NCBI GenBank assembly: GCA_913043285.1
Contig: CAJWML010000004.1
Span: forward strand, 124,001-188,000
DNA: 64,000 nt
Direction: 5' to 3'
Origin: CAKZNE01 sp002695025
GTDB taxonomy: Bacteria; Bacteroidota; Bacteroidia; Flavobacteriales; Schleiferiaceae
Shown here: in pieces, positions 18,276-26,957 of the stretch
Numbering within the stretch: the stretch's first letter is position 1
Layout of the letters: every line of letters begins with the position of its first letter
Made by a program: the position numbers and the translations under genes
Notes under the pieces: model-generated
Seen by the model: only the letters and a program-made list of their open reading frames with translations
Told to the model about the DNA's origin: nothing
Databases searched by the model: none

Positions 18276-20211
18276 TTTTAACCTGTATGGTGGCCACGGT
18301 GCCCTTCTTGTTTTCAAGGGTAAAAGAACCATTCAGTTGCTGAACAAAAAGGCCAACCAACTTAAGACCTTTGGTCTCTTCACTTTTCAGGTCTTGCTTT
18401 ATGCCAGGACCGTTATCAGCTATAGAAAGAGAAAGTACTTCTCCCTGGTACTTCATTCGAATGGCCATCTTCGGATGGGGCTGATCTCTTAAGCCGTATT
18501 TAAAGGCATTGGTCAACAGTTCATTGACAATTAGGGCCAATAAAGTAGCGTCATCGGCTGAAAGTTCCACTTTTGTAAGCTGCCACGTGATTTTCACCTC
18601 AGGAGTATTTTCGCGGAAAGTAAGTTGGATCCGTTCTACCAATTCCTGTAGAAGGGTGTTGAAGTTAACCGATCCGCTATCCGTGTTTTCCAGTAACTTG
18701 TGAATCTTTAGCATGGCATGTACGCGACTTTGGCTTTCCTGAATAGCCGCCTTCGCATTTTCATCATCCGTTGTCCTGAGTTGGAACTGAATGAAGTTTA
18801 CCAGCGTTTGCAGGAAGTTCTTGGTGCGGTGCTGAACTTCCATTTTTTGAGCTTTTTCCCAGCGGGCATATTTCCGGTTTTTCCGGAGGCTATTAGCCAA
18901 TATTACAGCAATAATGGTGATGAGTATAGCTATTAGCAGATACGTAGATTTTGCTTTGCGCTCCTTTTGGGCAAGAAGCTCTTTAAGCTCATTTTCCAGG
19001 GTTAATTCTTTTACAGTGGTTTGTAATTCCGAAAGTCCGAGTTCAGCCGTTTTTTGTTCAATAATTTCCTGCCGCTCACGCTGGTAATATTGGTCTTTGA
19101 GTTCTGAAAAACCTTTTAGGAAAAGGTAAGCCGTATCTATATTTCCTTGTTTTTCGTATAACTGCCACTGATATTCAAAAGCACTGAGTTGTATATCCAG
19201 ATATTCCTGCCGCTCGGCAATTTTGGCAGCTTCTTTTAAATACTCTTTGGCTTTACCGTATTTTTCTAATTCAACGTATAAACCACCCAGTGCTGCAGAT
19301 GAATAGGCAAAAGCTTTGAGGTCGCCATCCGCCTTACGTAGCTTAATGGATTGGAGGTAATATTCTTCAGCCTTACCGTAGTCCTTCATTTTCTGATACA
19401 CTTCGGCTATATTGCCAAGGGTCATAGGGTTAAAGGCAGAGTCTCCTAACTCCATGGATCGTTGATAATATTTCAGGGCCTCCTGGTAGTCCTTCAATTG
19501 TTTATAGGTATTACCCATATCATTTAGCACGGATGCCATGGCTATACTGTCTTTCTGGACCTCATAGTAACTCAAGGCTTTTTTGTGAAAATAGAGAGAT
19601 AAGGAATCTTTTTGGATCTCCCGGTTTATATTTCCAATGGTTTGATAACACTTAGCCTGAAGATCCTTGATCTGTAAGGTTTTAAATTTTTCAGAAGCTT
19701 CCAGAGCCAAGCTGATCGCTTTATCATTCGCCCCCAATTCTTTGTATGATAGGGCGAGGTTAAATTGAATGGAGGCCAAAAGGGTGTCATTTTGTAATTC
19801 CTTTAAGACGGATATTGCCTTGTTAAACTTTTGAATGGCCTCAAGATGCTTACCTGTTTGGCTATAAACCGCTCCTGCGTTGATAAGTATTCTGGATTGC
19901 AGTTCTTTATTTCCTGACACCTGAGCCAATTCATAGGCGCGGTTGTAAGCTTTAAAAGCAGAGTCCGTCTGATGTGCTTTAAAGAGGAGGTCTCCAGTTT
20001 TAAAGTACAGTTTACTTTGCTGTTCAGGGGGAGCATTTTCCAGGTTTTTAGCAAGAAGCGCTAGGGCTTCCTTAAACTGTTTTTTTTGTTCTAAATGTTT
20101 TGCTTCCTTAATAATTTGAGCATACTGTTCTTCAGATTGAGCTAACATACTCAGTGAAAAAAAGCTGATTAAAAAAATGATCAGAACTCGAGGAAGCGAT
20201 GGAGAAGACAT
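18259..20211 (-). CDS. TPR-containing sensor histidine kinase (HisKA_2 type)
   Basis: 650 residues. Signal peptide (LISFFSLSMLAQS), about nine tetratricopeptide repeats over residues 25-390 in the periplasm (for example DYQEALKYYQRSMELGD, DYGKAEEYYLQSIKLRK), a coiled segment, and one TM helix around 422-441. The cytoplasmic HisKA_2 dimerisation/phosphoacceptor domain (QHRTKNFLQTLVNFIQ, H461) is followed by an HATPase domain with N-box LIVNELLTNAFKYG and G-boxes DNGPGIK and GLKLVGLFVQQL. Divergently transcribed from a LytTR regulator 61 bases away, its likely partner. Signal unknown. Confidence 0.92.
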   Translation of the reverse strand: MSSPSLPRVLIIFLISFFSLSMLAQSEEQYAQIIKEAKHLEQKKQFKEALALLAKNLENAPPEQQSKLYFKTGDLLFKAHQTDSAFKAYNRAYELAQVSGNKELQSRILINAGAVYSQTGKHLEAIQKFNKAISVLKELQNDTLLASIQFNLALSYKELGANDKAISLALEASEKFKTLQIKDLQAKCYQTIGNINREIQKDSLSLYFHKKALSYYEVQKDSIAMASVLNDMGNTYKQLKDYQEALKYYQRSMELGDSAFNPMTLGNIAEVYQKMKDYGKAEEYYLQSIKLRKADGDLKAFAYSSAALGGLYVELEKYGKAKEYLKEAAKIAERQEYLDIQLSAFEYQWQLYEKQGNIDTAYLFLKGFSELKDQYYQRERQEIIEQKTAELGLSELQTTVKELTLENELKELLAQKERKAKSTYLLIAILITIIAVILANSLRKNRKYARWEKAQKMEVQHRTKNFLQTLVNFIQFQLRTTDDENAKAAIQESQSRVHAMLKIHKLLENTDSGSVNFNTLLQELVERIQLTFRENTPEVKITWQLTKVELSADDATLLALIVNELLTNAFKYGLRDQPHPKMAIRMKYQGEVLSLSIADNGPGIKQDLKSEETKGLKLVGLFVQQLNGSFTLENKKGTVATIQVKIKPAA

Positions 20212-20242
20212 ACTATATCCTAAAATAGTTGTAACAAAATTC

Positions 20243-20250
20243 TACTTTTG
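20243..20250 (+). promoter_or_regulatory. Candidate -7 box for the LytTR regulator at 20273
   Basis: TACTTTTG fits TAnnTTTG in the 61-base divergent gap, 22 bases before the regulator ATG. No convincing -33 TTTG at standard spacing. Confidence 0.4.
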
Positions 20251-20272
20251 GTACAAATTGAAACAATTTTCC

Positions 20273-20998
20273 ATGAGTGCCAAAATATTAGTAGTAGAGG
20301 ATAACCTTCTTACCCTTGAAAATATAGTATTTGCTTTAGAAACAGAAGATTATTCTATTGAAAAAGCTTCATCACCGGAGCAGGCCCTTACTTTACTTTC
20401 ACCAGGTGCTCCGGATCTGATCCTTATGGATATTGACCTGAACTCGGACATGGATGGCATTGAACTGGCCGCTAAGATCCATAAAAAACACCCTGATATT
20501 CCCATAATCTACCTTACCGATAAAAAGGACGGCCGGATAGTAGACAGGGCGCGGAATATCCATCATGCCTATTATATGACCAAGCCTTTTGAGGATGCCA
20601 TTTTATTGTCTCAGGTAGAATTGGCGCTAGGCCAGTCGGCTGGTACGGTTAAAGCCGGCCCCCAAAGTCTTTTTGTGAGAATGAAAGCTACAGATTCCTA
20701 TAAAACGGCTATTCCGTTTGACCAGATCTGCTATCTGCAGGCGCAAAGGGTTTATTGCGATCTTTATTATTTGCCGGAAGGGGAAAAGGCACTTAAGAAA
20801 CTGGAATTGTCCCTTAATATGTCAGATACCCTGAAAAAATTACCCGCAGACCGCTTTATCCAGGTACACCGCTCCTATTGCATTAACGTGACCAGGATCA
20901 ATGCGTATGATAACCGCGATATTATTATTAAAGACCGGGCAATTCCGGTGAGTAAAAGTTTTCGGGCTAAACTTTCGGAATATATAAATCAGGTTTAG
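20273..20998 (+). CDS. LytTR-family response regulator
   Basis: 241 residues from the ATG at 20273. An in-frame upstream start at 20177 would run into the divergent kinase gene and add a non-conserved leader, so I reject it. Receiver domain MSAKILVVEDN with acidic pocket E9/D10, phosphoacceptor D53 (LILMDIDL), Thr in YLTDKKD and Lys in MTKPFED. C-terminal LytTR domain with ICYLQAQRVYCDLYY and FIQVHRSYCINVTRI. Paired with the divergent TPR kinase. Transcription reads toward the three-gene operon at 21082, which starts 84 bases downstream, so read-through is possible. Confidence 0.92.
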   Translation: MSAKILVVEDNLLTLENIVFALETEDYSIEKASSPEQALTLLSPGAPDLILMDIDLNSDMDGIELAAKIHKKHPDIPIIYLTDKKDGRIVDRARNIHHAYYMTKPFEDAILLSQVELALGQSAGTVKAGPQSLFVRMKATDSYKTAIPFDQICYLQAQRVYCDLYYLPEGEKALKKLELSLNMSDTLKKLPADRFIQVHRSYCINVTRINAYDNRDIIIKDRAIPVSKSFRAKLSEYINQV

Positions 20999-21081
20999 GA
21001 AACGTAATTCAAAGTTCCGGAAGCATTCGCAACGGGAATTTCCTTTAGCTTTTTTATTTCGGTATAGTAATTCAAAATGCT

Positions 21082-21945
21082 ATGCCTGACTATTCTGTAT
21101 TTGATGTAAACCTTTTGTTGGAAACCCTGGCTATCCAAGTGGGGGTTCCAAAGCTGGACAAAGGCGGCCTTGATAAGATCAGCCGCCAGATACGAGCCAG
21201 GGGAAATCCTTATGAAGTAAACATATCGGCCCGTTATTTAAAGGAGCGTTTATACGACCGCTTGCAGAAAGCGGTTGATGAAGGCCAGCCGCTTTTGGAT
21301 ATCAGCCAGGCTTATATTGATAGTATAAGCTACTTTCTGGGTTTCAACAGCTTTACGGCTTTTCAGAAGGCCAGGAATAGCCTGCAGGAATGGTTGCCCG
21401 GTACTGCTGATGGAAAATCGGAGGCTCAGAAAGTGGTGATCATACACCGGGAAAAGGACGGTAAGCAACTTGAGGAAATCAAACAGCTTACCGATCAGCT
21501 GGAGGAACCAGCTTTATGGATACGCCCGGAGGATGCGGCTGAAATACCTGAACAAGTGCCCAATGCCTCCCTGGTACTTTGCACCGTAAAGGAACCGAAG
21601 GATCTGGACCGTATTGAAAGCCTTTTAGTAACTGTGGAAAGAGCAGATTGGCCACCGCTTTTTCTCTACAACCTCAGTGGCAATACCTCCCTGGAAAAAA
21701 AGCTACCTGTACACTGGCAGGAGCGGCCACTGTTGGGTAAACACAATCTGGCCATGGTCCTGTCACTCCTGCATACCGGTACGGAAGCCTCAAAAAGCGA
21801 GGAACAGGAATACCACCTCAGACCGGAAAGTATTCGCCTGAAAAAGTCAGGAGCTATCATAGGAGGTAAGCATAAGTTCAAGGGTGAATACCAAAACGTG
21901 GGTACCATGAATATTACGATTAACAAGAACAAACCTAAACCCTAA
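21082..21945 (+). CDS. Unknown protein: helical N-domain, alpha/beta middle, C-terminal RHIM-like motif
   Basis: 287 residues, no signal peptide. Residues 1-95 are helical and end in SYFLGFNSFTAFQK, a phrase resembling small helical N-terminal domains of Bacteroidota signalling proteins. Residues about 110-235 alternate predicted strands and helices (QKVVIIHREKDGKQL, NASLVLCTVKEPKDL, PPLFLYNL), suggesting a Rossmann-like and possibly degenerate TIR-like fold. The C-terminal tail carries KFKGEYQNVGTMNITI, with a GxxN core like RHIM-type amyloid motifs. A closely similar motif begins the third gene of the operon. Family not recognised; a signalling or conflict adaptor is my inference. First gene of a three-gene operon (5 bases to the next). 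Confidence 0.7.
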   Translation: MPDYSVFDVNLLLETLAIQVGVPKLDKGGLDKISRQIRARGNPYEVNISARYLKERLYDRLQKAVDEGQPLLDISQAYIDSISYFLGFNSFTAFQKARNSLQEWLPGTADGKSEAQKVVIIHREKDGKQLEEIKQLTDQLEEPALWIRPEDAAEIPEQVPNASLVLCTVKEPKDLDRIESLLVTVERADWPPLFLYNLSGNTSLEKKLPVHWQERPLLGKHNLAMVLSLLHTGTEASKSEEQEYHLRPESIRLKKSGAIIGGKHKFKGEYQNVGTMNITINKNKPKP

Positions 21946-21950
21946 ACTGA

Positions 21951-22466
21951 TTGCCTGAGTCCCGATCCAGATTAAAAGCTCTCTTAGCTGCGGCTTTAGT
22001 GATGTTAGTGCTATCCTGTAATATGCCTGTTCAAACGGAAGAAGAACTGGTTCAGAAAGATAGTGCGCTTGTTGATACCAATGCATTTATAGACTCACAA
22101 CCCACTGTGGAGGTGTGCATGGAAGGCAAGGATTTTTACAGCGATGCCTGGCATGATTACCTGATTTTTGACTTTGCCTTATACAACCAGAATGAAAAAG
22201 GCATTCGTGCCCTGAAGGGCAAGGTGATCTTTTACAATGTTTTTGGCGAGGAACAGCACCAATTGCAATTGAGCTGTGAACAACAGATTCCTGCTTGTGG
22301 GATGGTGAAACAAGAGGTGAAAATGACTTTCCGTCCTTATGTGGAAAAGGATGTGGCACTGAAAGAAAGACCTCCGGAAGCTTTGGAAGTGCAGTGGTTC
22401 CCGGAGCGGATAATCTTTACGGATAACTCCACCATTTCATTTAAGAATTCAATAAGGGGGGAATGA
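21951..22466 (+). CDS. Small lipoprotein, unknown function
   Basis: 171 residues from a TTG start 5 bases after the previous stop. Signal peptide with lipobox LVLSC (Cys near residue 23), then a single beta-rich domain with an immunoglobulin-like look (DYLIFDFALYNQNEKGIRAL, KGKVIFYNVFGEE). No family recognised. Its stop overlaps the next ATG by 4 bases (ATGA), showing translational coupling inside the operon. The TTG start is inferred from the signal peptide and operon spacing. Confidence 0.65.
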   Translation: MPESRSRLKALLAAALVMLVLSCNMPVQTEEELVQKDSALVDTNAFIDSQPTVEVCMEGKDFYSDAWHDYLIFDFALYNQNEKGIRALKGKVIFYNVFGEEQHQLQLSCEQQIPACGMVKQEVKMTFRPYVEKDVALKERPPEALEVQWFPERIIFTDNSTISFKNSIRGE

Positions 22467-23725
22467 ATAAATATAAGGGAAAATACCAGGCCGTTAATGG
22501 AGACATCAATATCTGGAAACGTCTGAAAAGTATAGAGGCTAGACTGGCTTTTGGGGTGGGGTTGGCTCTGGTTATCGTTATTTTAGTATGGGCCATCCTT
22601 ATTCCCTGTCCTTCCCAAAGCCAGTTTCAGATTTCCCGTATAGTACTGTCGCTGGGTGCAGCCAGCCTGGCGGCAGCCCTACCTGAATTCTTTCGTTTAA
22701 GTCACTCAGGGATACTTAAAATTGGGGCCGGGTTAATGGTTTTTACGGTAGTTTACTTTTTTATTCCGGCTGGTATAATGGCTAAAGATAATTGCCATCA
22801 AGAAAAGCATTTAAAAGGCAGGGTGCTCTATTCCAATGTGCCTCTCCAGGGTGTTGAGGTTATTGCACCTTCGCAGGGTGAAGCCGATAAAACCAATGGT
22901 GTAGGGGATTTTAATATTCCCTATGAAGGAGAACTGGAGATGCCGTTAACTCTTCAACTTAAATATGGCACTATTGATACCACCGTCTCTATTGAAGAGG
23001 TTAAAGAGTTCATTGAAATTAAGCTCAGGGATACCATTCCTGTTTTATCCCTATCCCAGGCATCGGTTCTCGTGCAGGGTTACCTGGATCGTCAGCAGGA
23101 AAAGCTACAGGCTGCACACCAGGCGTTCATGGCACGGCACGGAGGACGAAAAGTGAATTTTGAGGAGATCTGCCGGATCTACAAACACCACGAGAGCTTT
23201 TGCAATAGCGAGCGTAACGGGGTTTCATTTGAGAATGGATTTGACCAGCTCTCCACGCAAAAGGCCATCAGGGAAGCTCATATTCTTATTGAGCCGTTCA
23301 ATCCGTACGGAGCGTATTATCTGGATAATTATGATACCTACCTATATCAACTGGATTCAGCTAAAGAGCAAAGCAAACGGTCCTGTAAAATGCATTTTGC
23401 ATTGCTCAACCTCAATAAGCCCACTTTCCGCATAGAGTCATTAACTACATTAAGCCGTCAGGCTTATTTGATAAGGGTATCGTTTAAAGATAATGTTCGC
23501 CAGGTAAGGACCCTGGCGGATTTTGAAAGTGAGCAGTCTAAAAAAATGGACCCGGAATTTTCAAGATCCGGCAAAGATCCCAGGGCCATAGGCTCCGGTC
23601 CCCGTTATATTAAAGTCTCGGGGGGCAGGAAAAGCCAGACCACCAGCTATACGGGTACCCGACCTTACGAGAGTTTTATCATACACTATCAAAGAGGGCA
23701 TTGGCAGATCAGCGGTACGAAATAG
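22463..23725 (+). CDS. Two-TM membrane protein with N-terminal RHIM-like motif
   Basis: 420 residues. It opens with NKYKGKYQAVNGDINIW, closely similar to the C-terminal tail of the 21082 protein. Two TM segments follow: residues about 29-48 (VGLALVIVILVWAILIP) and a re-entrant or paired hydrophobic stretch at about 58-107 (IVLSLGAASLAAALPEFFRL, MVFTVVYFFIPAG). This arrangement resembles a membrane module I have seen in bacterial conflict-type proteins. Residues 115-180 look like a carboxypeptidase-regulatory beta-sandwich (LKGRVLYSNVPLQGVEVIAP). The rest is an unrecognised domain. The N-terminal motif would be cytoplasmic, as expected if it docks with the first gene's product. Function inferred only. 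Confidence 0.7.
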   Translation: MNKYKGKYQAVNGDINIWKRLKSIEARLAFGVGLALVIVILVWAILIPCPSQSQFQISRIVLSLGAASLAAALPEFFRLSHSGILKIGAGLMVFTVVYFFIPAGIMAKDNCHQEKHLKGRVLYSNVPLQGVEVIAPSQGEADKTNGVGDFNIPYEGELEMPLTLQLKYGTIDTTVSIEEVKEFIEIKLRDTIPVLSLSQASVLVQGYLDRQQEKLQAAHQAFMARHGGRKVNFEEICRIYKHHESFCNSERNGVSFENGFDQLSTQKAIREAHILIEPFNPYGAYYLDNYDTYLYQLDSAKEQSKRSCKMHFALLNLNKPTFRIESLTTLSRQAYLIRVSFKDNVRQVRTLADFESEQSKKMDPEFSRSGKDPRAIGSGPRYIKVSGGRKSQTTSYTGTRPYESFIIHYQRGHWQISGTK

Positions 23726-23831
23726 AGCGATCGGGTTTGATTCGGAAACCGTATCCGTTCGTTGGGAAAGAAGATTGACTCCTGGGGTAGTGAGCGACTT
23801 TACTTCGTAGTCCTAAACAAAGCAAACTAGT

Positions 23832-24329
23832 ATGAAGAAGGTGTTTTCACTTTCCTTGTTTACCCTCGTCTTTTTGAGCGCCTGTGAGAAAGAAATTTTC
23901 ACGGAAGGTACTACAGGCCCACAAGGTATTCCTGGAGAACCGGGTAATGCAAACGTAAGATCTGGTACCTACGAAGTTTCAGAGTGGAATTACCAATACC
24001 CTCACTATATGGCAAATATTGATGTTTCATTTATAACAGATGAAATATTCTCTTCTGGGGTGATACTAGTCTATGTAAAGCGGACAGAAGACTCATACAC
24101 TCAATTGCCTTTAACGTTTTATTGGACAGACTGGTATTCCACAACTTTGGAGGTTATTACTCGTGTAGGGCAAGTTACAATTGAATGGACAGATTCTGAT
24201 TTGACAGAGCCTGTTGAACCTGGGTCGTACACCTTCAAAATAGTAGCCATTGAGTCCTCTGAATTACTGAAGCAATCCGGGGTTGACCCAAGTGATTATG
24301 AGGGTTTAAGCAGAGAGTTTCAATTATAA
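23832..24329 (+). CDS. Lipoprotein with a short collagen-like segment
   Basis: 165 residues. Lipobox LSAC (Cys near 18), then GTTGPQGIPGEPGNA, four Gly-X-Y triplets typical of Bacteroidota collagen-like lipoproteins, followed by a beta-rich domain of about 120 residues. Likely outer-membrane anchored. Starts a run of three small exported-protein genes (gaps 22 and 3 bases). No enzymatic motif. Confidence 0.7.
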   Translation: MKKVFSLSLFTLVFLSACEKEIFTEGTTGPQGIPGEPGNANVRSGTYEVSEWNYQYPHYMANIDVSFITDEIFSSGVILVYVKRTEDSYTQLPLTFYWTDWYSTTLEVITRVGQVTIEWTDSDLTEPVEPGSYTFKIVAIESSELLKQSGVDPSDYEGLSREFQL

Positions 24330-24351
24330 TCATTCAAGCCAAACCTTACTT

Positions 24352-24720
24352 ATGAAAAAGCTGATAATCCCCCTTGTTCTTATAATGGGTGTATTGCTAG
24401 TAATTGCCAACTACCAGGATATTTATGAGAAGGTTGTGCCACCTAATCCAGTAATAGTAAGCTCTTATGCTGATGGCTCATCTTCTAAATTTCTTAACTA
24501 CAGTATGAAAGTACAGGGTGAAATAATGAATAAGGGAGGAGATGGGACTATCGTAATAGAAGCAACGGTGTTTCAGGGCTCAAAAAAGTGGACGAAACGC
24601 AAAACCATTTTTATTTCTTCTAATAATGTAGGTACGGTAGAACTCATTTTTGATGAGGTCAAACTCTTGGCAAAATCACCGACCTATAGTATAGATGCTT
24701 TTCCATTAGGCTCACGATAA
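24352..24720 (+). CDS. Small membrane-anchored or secreted protein, unknown
   Basis: 122 residues with an N-terminal hydrophobic anchor (IIPLVLIMGVLLVIANYQ) and a beta-sandwich-like exported domain (NYSMKVQGEIMNKGGDGTIV, IVIEATVFQGSKKW), similar in feel to FxLYD-type extracellular domains. Tightly spaced between two lipoprotein genes. Not recognised further. Confidence 0.6.
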   Translation: MKKLIIPLVLIMGVLLVIANYQDIYEKVVPPNPVIVSSYADGSSSKFLNYSMKVQGEIMNKGGDGTIVIEATVFQGSKKWTKRKTIFISSNNVGTVELIFDEVKLLAKSPTYSIDAFPLGSR

Positions 24721-24723
24721 ATC

Positions 24724-24960
24724 ATGTTACAAATGAAAAATTACTCTTTTCTTTTTTTTGGTATGCTGGTATTGCAAGCCTGCACAGCTTCCCAAAATCT
24801 CCCCAAAACCACTGACCCTTATTTTCAAGGAGCAGAACGCTGTTTCAAAGATTCTGAGAACCGTATTGGAGCCCTGTGTAATGACAGTACTTATAGCAAA
24901 ACCGTGGGCTCCGGTGCCTGCTCCCACCACGGTGGGGTTAAGGTGTGGTTGTGTAAATAA
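24724..24960 (+). CDS. Small DUF3761-like lipoprotein
   Basis: 78 residues (possibly from the second ATG at 24733). Lipobox VLQAC. The mature part ends in CNDSTYSKTVGSGACSHHGG followed by VKVWLC, which matches the DUF3761 pattern (CxDGTYS...GTCSxHGGV). The family is small, exported and uncharacterised. Four conserved Cys suggest disulfides. Starts 3 bases after the preceding stop. Confidence 0.7.
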   Translation: MLQMKNYSFLFFGMLVLQACTASQNLPKTTDPYFQGAERCFKDSENRIGALCNDSTYSKTVGSGACSHHGGVKVWLCK

Positions 24961-24987
24961 ATGAACTGTGATCAAGATTTCAAGAGG

Positions 24988-25071
24988 GTTGGTTTTGTTC
25001 ATTTCGATACGCCCCGATCCCGTCCCGAGTTCTCGGGATCGGGACGGAGCACTCAATGTGACAAAACCAAC
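24988..25071. repeat. Palindromic intergenic repeat (copy 1)
   Basis: GTTGGTTTTGT (24988-24998) is a perfect inverted match of ACAAAACCAAC (25061-25071). The interior contains CCCGAG-TT-CTCGGG and related inverted blocks. The reverse complement aligns with the element at 40984-41040. No ORF. A REP/MITE-like element. Confidence 0.7.
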
Positions 25072-25118
25072 GGCTGCTCATAAACTAACACTCTGTTAAA
25101 TAATAAGCTCTGAAAAAA

Positions 25119-26174
25119 ATGGACTTACAAAATCAACTCAAAGGATTAGCCGACAAAATAGAACAGCTTAAAGATCGTATTGAAACGGAAGAATCCACCA
25201 AACACGCTTTTGTGATGCCCTTTATTGCTTTGCTGGGCTATGATACCTACAATCCGTTGGAGGTGGTACCGGAGTTTACCGCTGACCTGGGCCTGAAGAA
25301 AGGGGAGAAGGTAGATTACGCTATATTCCAGGATGAGGTTCCCATCCTTATTATCGAATGCAAGAACTGGCGTCAGGATCTTAATGTGCACAATAGCCAG
25401 TTATTCCGCTACTTCCACGTTACGAAAACGCGTTTTGCCCTGCTTACCAACGGCATTGAGTACCGCTTCTACACCGACCTGGAGAACACCAATAAAATGG
25501 ATGAGAAACCCTTTCTGGAATTCAACATCTGTGAGGTAAAGGAGAATACCATTCACGAGATAGCCAAGTTCCACAAGTCTAACTTTGATGTGGACAAGAT
25601 ATTGAGCAACGCCAGTTCGCTGAAATACATCAAAGAGCTGAAGCGCTATTTAGGCCAGGAGTTCAAGGAACCTTCCCCGGATTTTGTGCGGTTGTTTGCC
25701 TCCCAGGTGTATTCCGGCCGGCTCACCGAAAAGGTGATGGCCGAGTTTACCGAGTTGGTGCAAAAGGCCGCCTCCCAGATCATCAGCGAAAAGGTGAGCG
25801 ATCGCCTCAACTCTGCCCTGCATAAAGAAGCCGAAGTGCGCCAGCAGGAAGAGCACGAACCCGAAGAGGAAGAAGACAGCAAGATTGTAACTACCGAAGA
25901 AGAGATGGAAGCTTACCGCATTGTAGTCGCCATTCTCAGGCGTAAGATCCCGGTAAACCGCATTGCTCTGCGCGACACGCAATCCTATTGCGGGGTATTG
26001 CTGGACGACAACAACCGCAAACCACTTTGCCGCTTTCACTTCAACGGCAGCAATAAATACCTGGGGTTACTGGATCAGGATAAAAAGGAAACCCGTCACT
26101 TGCTGGAATCACTGGATGCTATTTACAGCTACGAGGAGCAATTGCTGGAGGCGGTGGGGTATTATGGGGAGTAA
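25119..26174 (+). CDS. Stand-alone HSDR_N nuclease-domain protein
   Basis: 351 residues. The N-terminal half is the type I restriction HsdR N-terminal PD-(D/E)XK fold: an upstream Glu motif (ETEESTKHAFVMPFIALLGY), D66 in KVDYAIF and ECK at residues 80-82. These are the expected metal-binding and catalytic residues, so nuclease activity is plausible. No helicase domain is fused and no hsdM/hsdS is adjacent, so it is not a classical R subunit. The C-terminal 80 residues form a small domain (IPVNRIALRDTQSYCGVLL, CRFHFNGSNKYLG). A broken copy of this 3' end lies at 26958-27091. Such proteins are common in Bacteroidota accessory regions; role unproven. Confidence 0.85.
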   Translation: MDLQNQLKGLADKIEQLKDRIETEESTKHAFVMPFIALLGYDTYNPLEVVPEFTADLGLKKGEKVDYAIFQDEVPILIIECKNWRQDLNVHNSQLFRYFHVTKTRFALLTNGIEYRFYTDLENTNKMDEKPFLEFNICEVKENTIHEIAKFHKSNFDVDKILSNASSLKYIKELKRYLGQEFKEPSPDFVRLFASQVYSGRLTEKVMAEFTELVQKAASQIISEKVSDRLNSALHKEAEVRQQEEHEPEEEEDSKIVTTEEEMEAYRIVVAILRRKIPVNRIALRDTQSYCGVLLDDNNRKPLCRFHFNGSNKYLGLLDQDKKETRHLLESLDAIYSYEEQLLEAVGYYGE

Positions 26175-26279
26175 GGGGTAAATGATACATGTCCGTAGTA
26201 ATGAGGATATCATAAATCCTGTTTTTAAGGGATAGAGATCAGGAGCTTACATTTCATATTTGCTTGTATTCTTTATAAG

Positions 26280-26642
26280 ATGAGTCAAAAAAAGGGAATA
26301 GAGGGCAAGAAGCCGGTTTTGGAAATAGTAGCAGACAGTCGTGATGCAGTATTTATTGAAAGGTATTTCACAGAATACACTCAACGGGATCTGCAAATCC
26401 AGCAATTACCTATTCCTCAGAGACCATTCTGGCTTCGTGTCACCGTGAAAAGTATACGGCTTTACAGGAAGCACCTATCCCGAAGATTAGGGAACAGATG
26501 TGTGTTCGACCCCAGCTGTTCGCATTATGCGGAGCAGGCTTTTAGAGAAAAGGGCTTTTATCAAGGAATAAAACTAACTCTAAGCAGACTTCGAAGGTGC
26601 AATCCCTCTAACGGAGGAACAGACTTATTGAAACATAATTAA
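26280..26642 (+). CDS. YidD-like protein with N-terminal extension (copy A)
   Basis: 120 residues. The C-terminal 70 match the YidD (membrane protein insertion efficiency factor, PF01809) core: SIRLYRKHLSRRLGNRCVFD, DPSCSHYAEQAFREKGF, SRLRRCNPSNGG. Both conserved Cys of CxFxPSCSxY type are present. Unlike housekeeping YidD (about 70-85 residues, beside rnpA/yidC) it has a roughly 50-residue extension (EIVADSRDAVFIERYF) and sits in an accessory region paired with a DUF4177-like gene 11 bases downstream. A second copy of the pair occurs at 36409-36971. Function outside YidC-assisted insertion is unknown. Confidence 0.85.
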   Translation: MSQKKGIEGKKPVLEIVADSRDAVFIERYFTEYTQRDLQIQQLPIPQRPFWLRVTVKSIRLYRKHLSRRLGNRCVFDPSCSHYAEQAFREKGFYQGIKLTLSRLRRCNPSNGGTDLLKHN

Positions 26643-26653
26643 TCTACTATAGC

Positions 26654-26845
26654 ATGCAATACAAAATTCAACAAATAGGTGCCCGCTTTTCCGATAAAGG
26701 GATTGTAAACCTTGAGAAGGAATTTAATAGCTATTCAAGTGGTGGCTATAAGTATCATTCCGTAATTGAAATCCAAAAGACGGGTTGTTTGGGAATTGGC
26801 AAACCTTCCATTACGTACATTGCTATTTTCGCGAAGGAGGAGTAA
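26654..26845 (+). CDS. Small DUF4177-like protein (copy A)
   Basis: 63 residues, cytoplasmic: MQYKIQQIGARFSDKG, then EFNSYSSGGYKYHSVIEIQ and a C-terminal strand ending YIAIFAKEE. This is the size and strand pattern of DUF4177 (a small alpha/beta fold). About 73% identical by eye to the product of 36780-36971. Downstream partner of the YidD-like gene in both copies, so the pair behaves as a unit. Confidence 0.7.
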   Translation: MQYKIQQIGARFSDKGIVNLEKEFNSYSSGGYKYHSVIEIQKTGCLGIGKPSITYIAIFAKEE

Positions 26846-26869
26846 GGGGCATATCGTCTTACATATCTT

Positions 26870-26922
26870 AACCCTTCCAGGTCTCTCGCTGGCTGTAGCC
26901 AACAGTGACCTGGAAGGGTTTT
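26870..26922. repeat. Palindromic 'CCTTCCAGGT' repeat
   Basis: AACCCTTCCAGGTC (26870-26883) and GACCTGGAAGGGTT (26907-26920) form a 14-bp inverted repeat followed by TT. Related palindromes occur at 35284, 35430 and 39597. May act as a terminator for the pair upstream. Confidence 0.7.
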
Positions 26923-26957
26923 CTTGCGCTGTTGCTTATCTGTCCTTTCATCTTACG

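Noticed and set aside
25119..26174. Treating the HSDR_N protein as a type I R subunit
   Set aside because: No helicase domain is fused and no hsdM/hsdS is adjacent.
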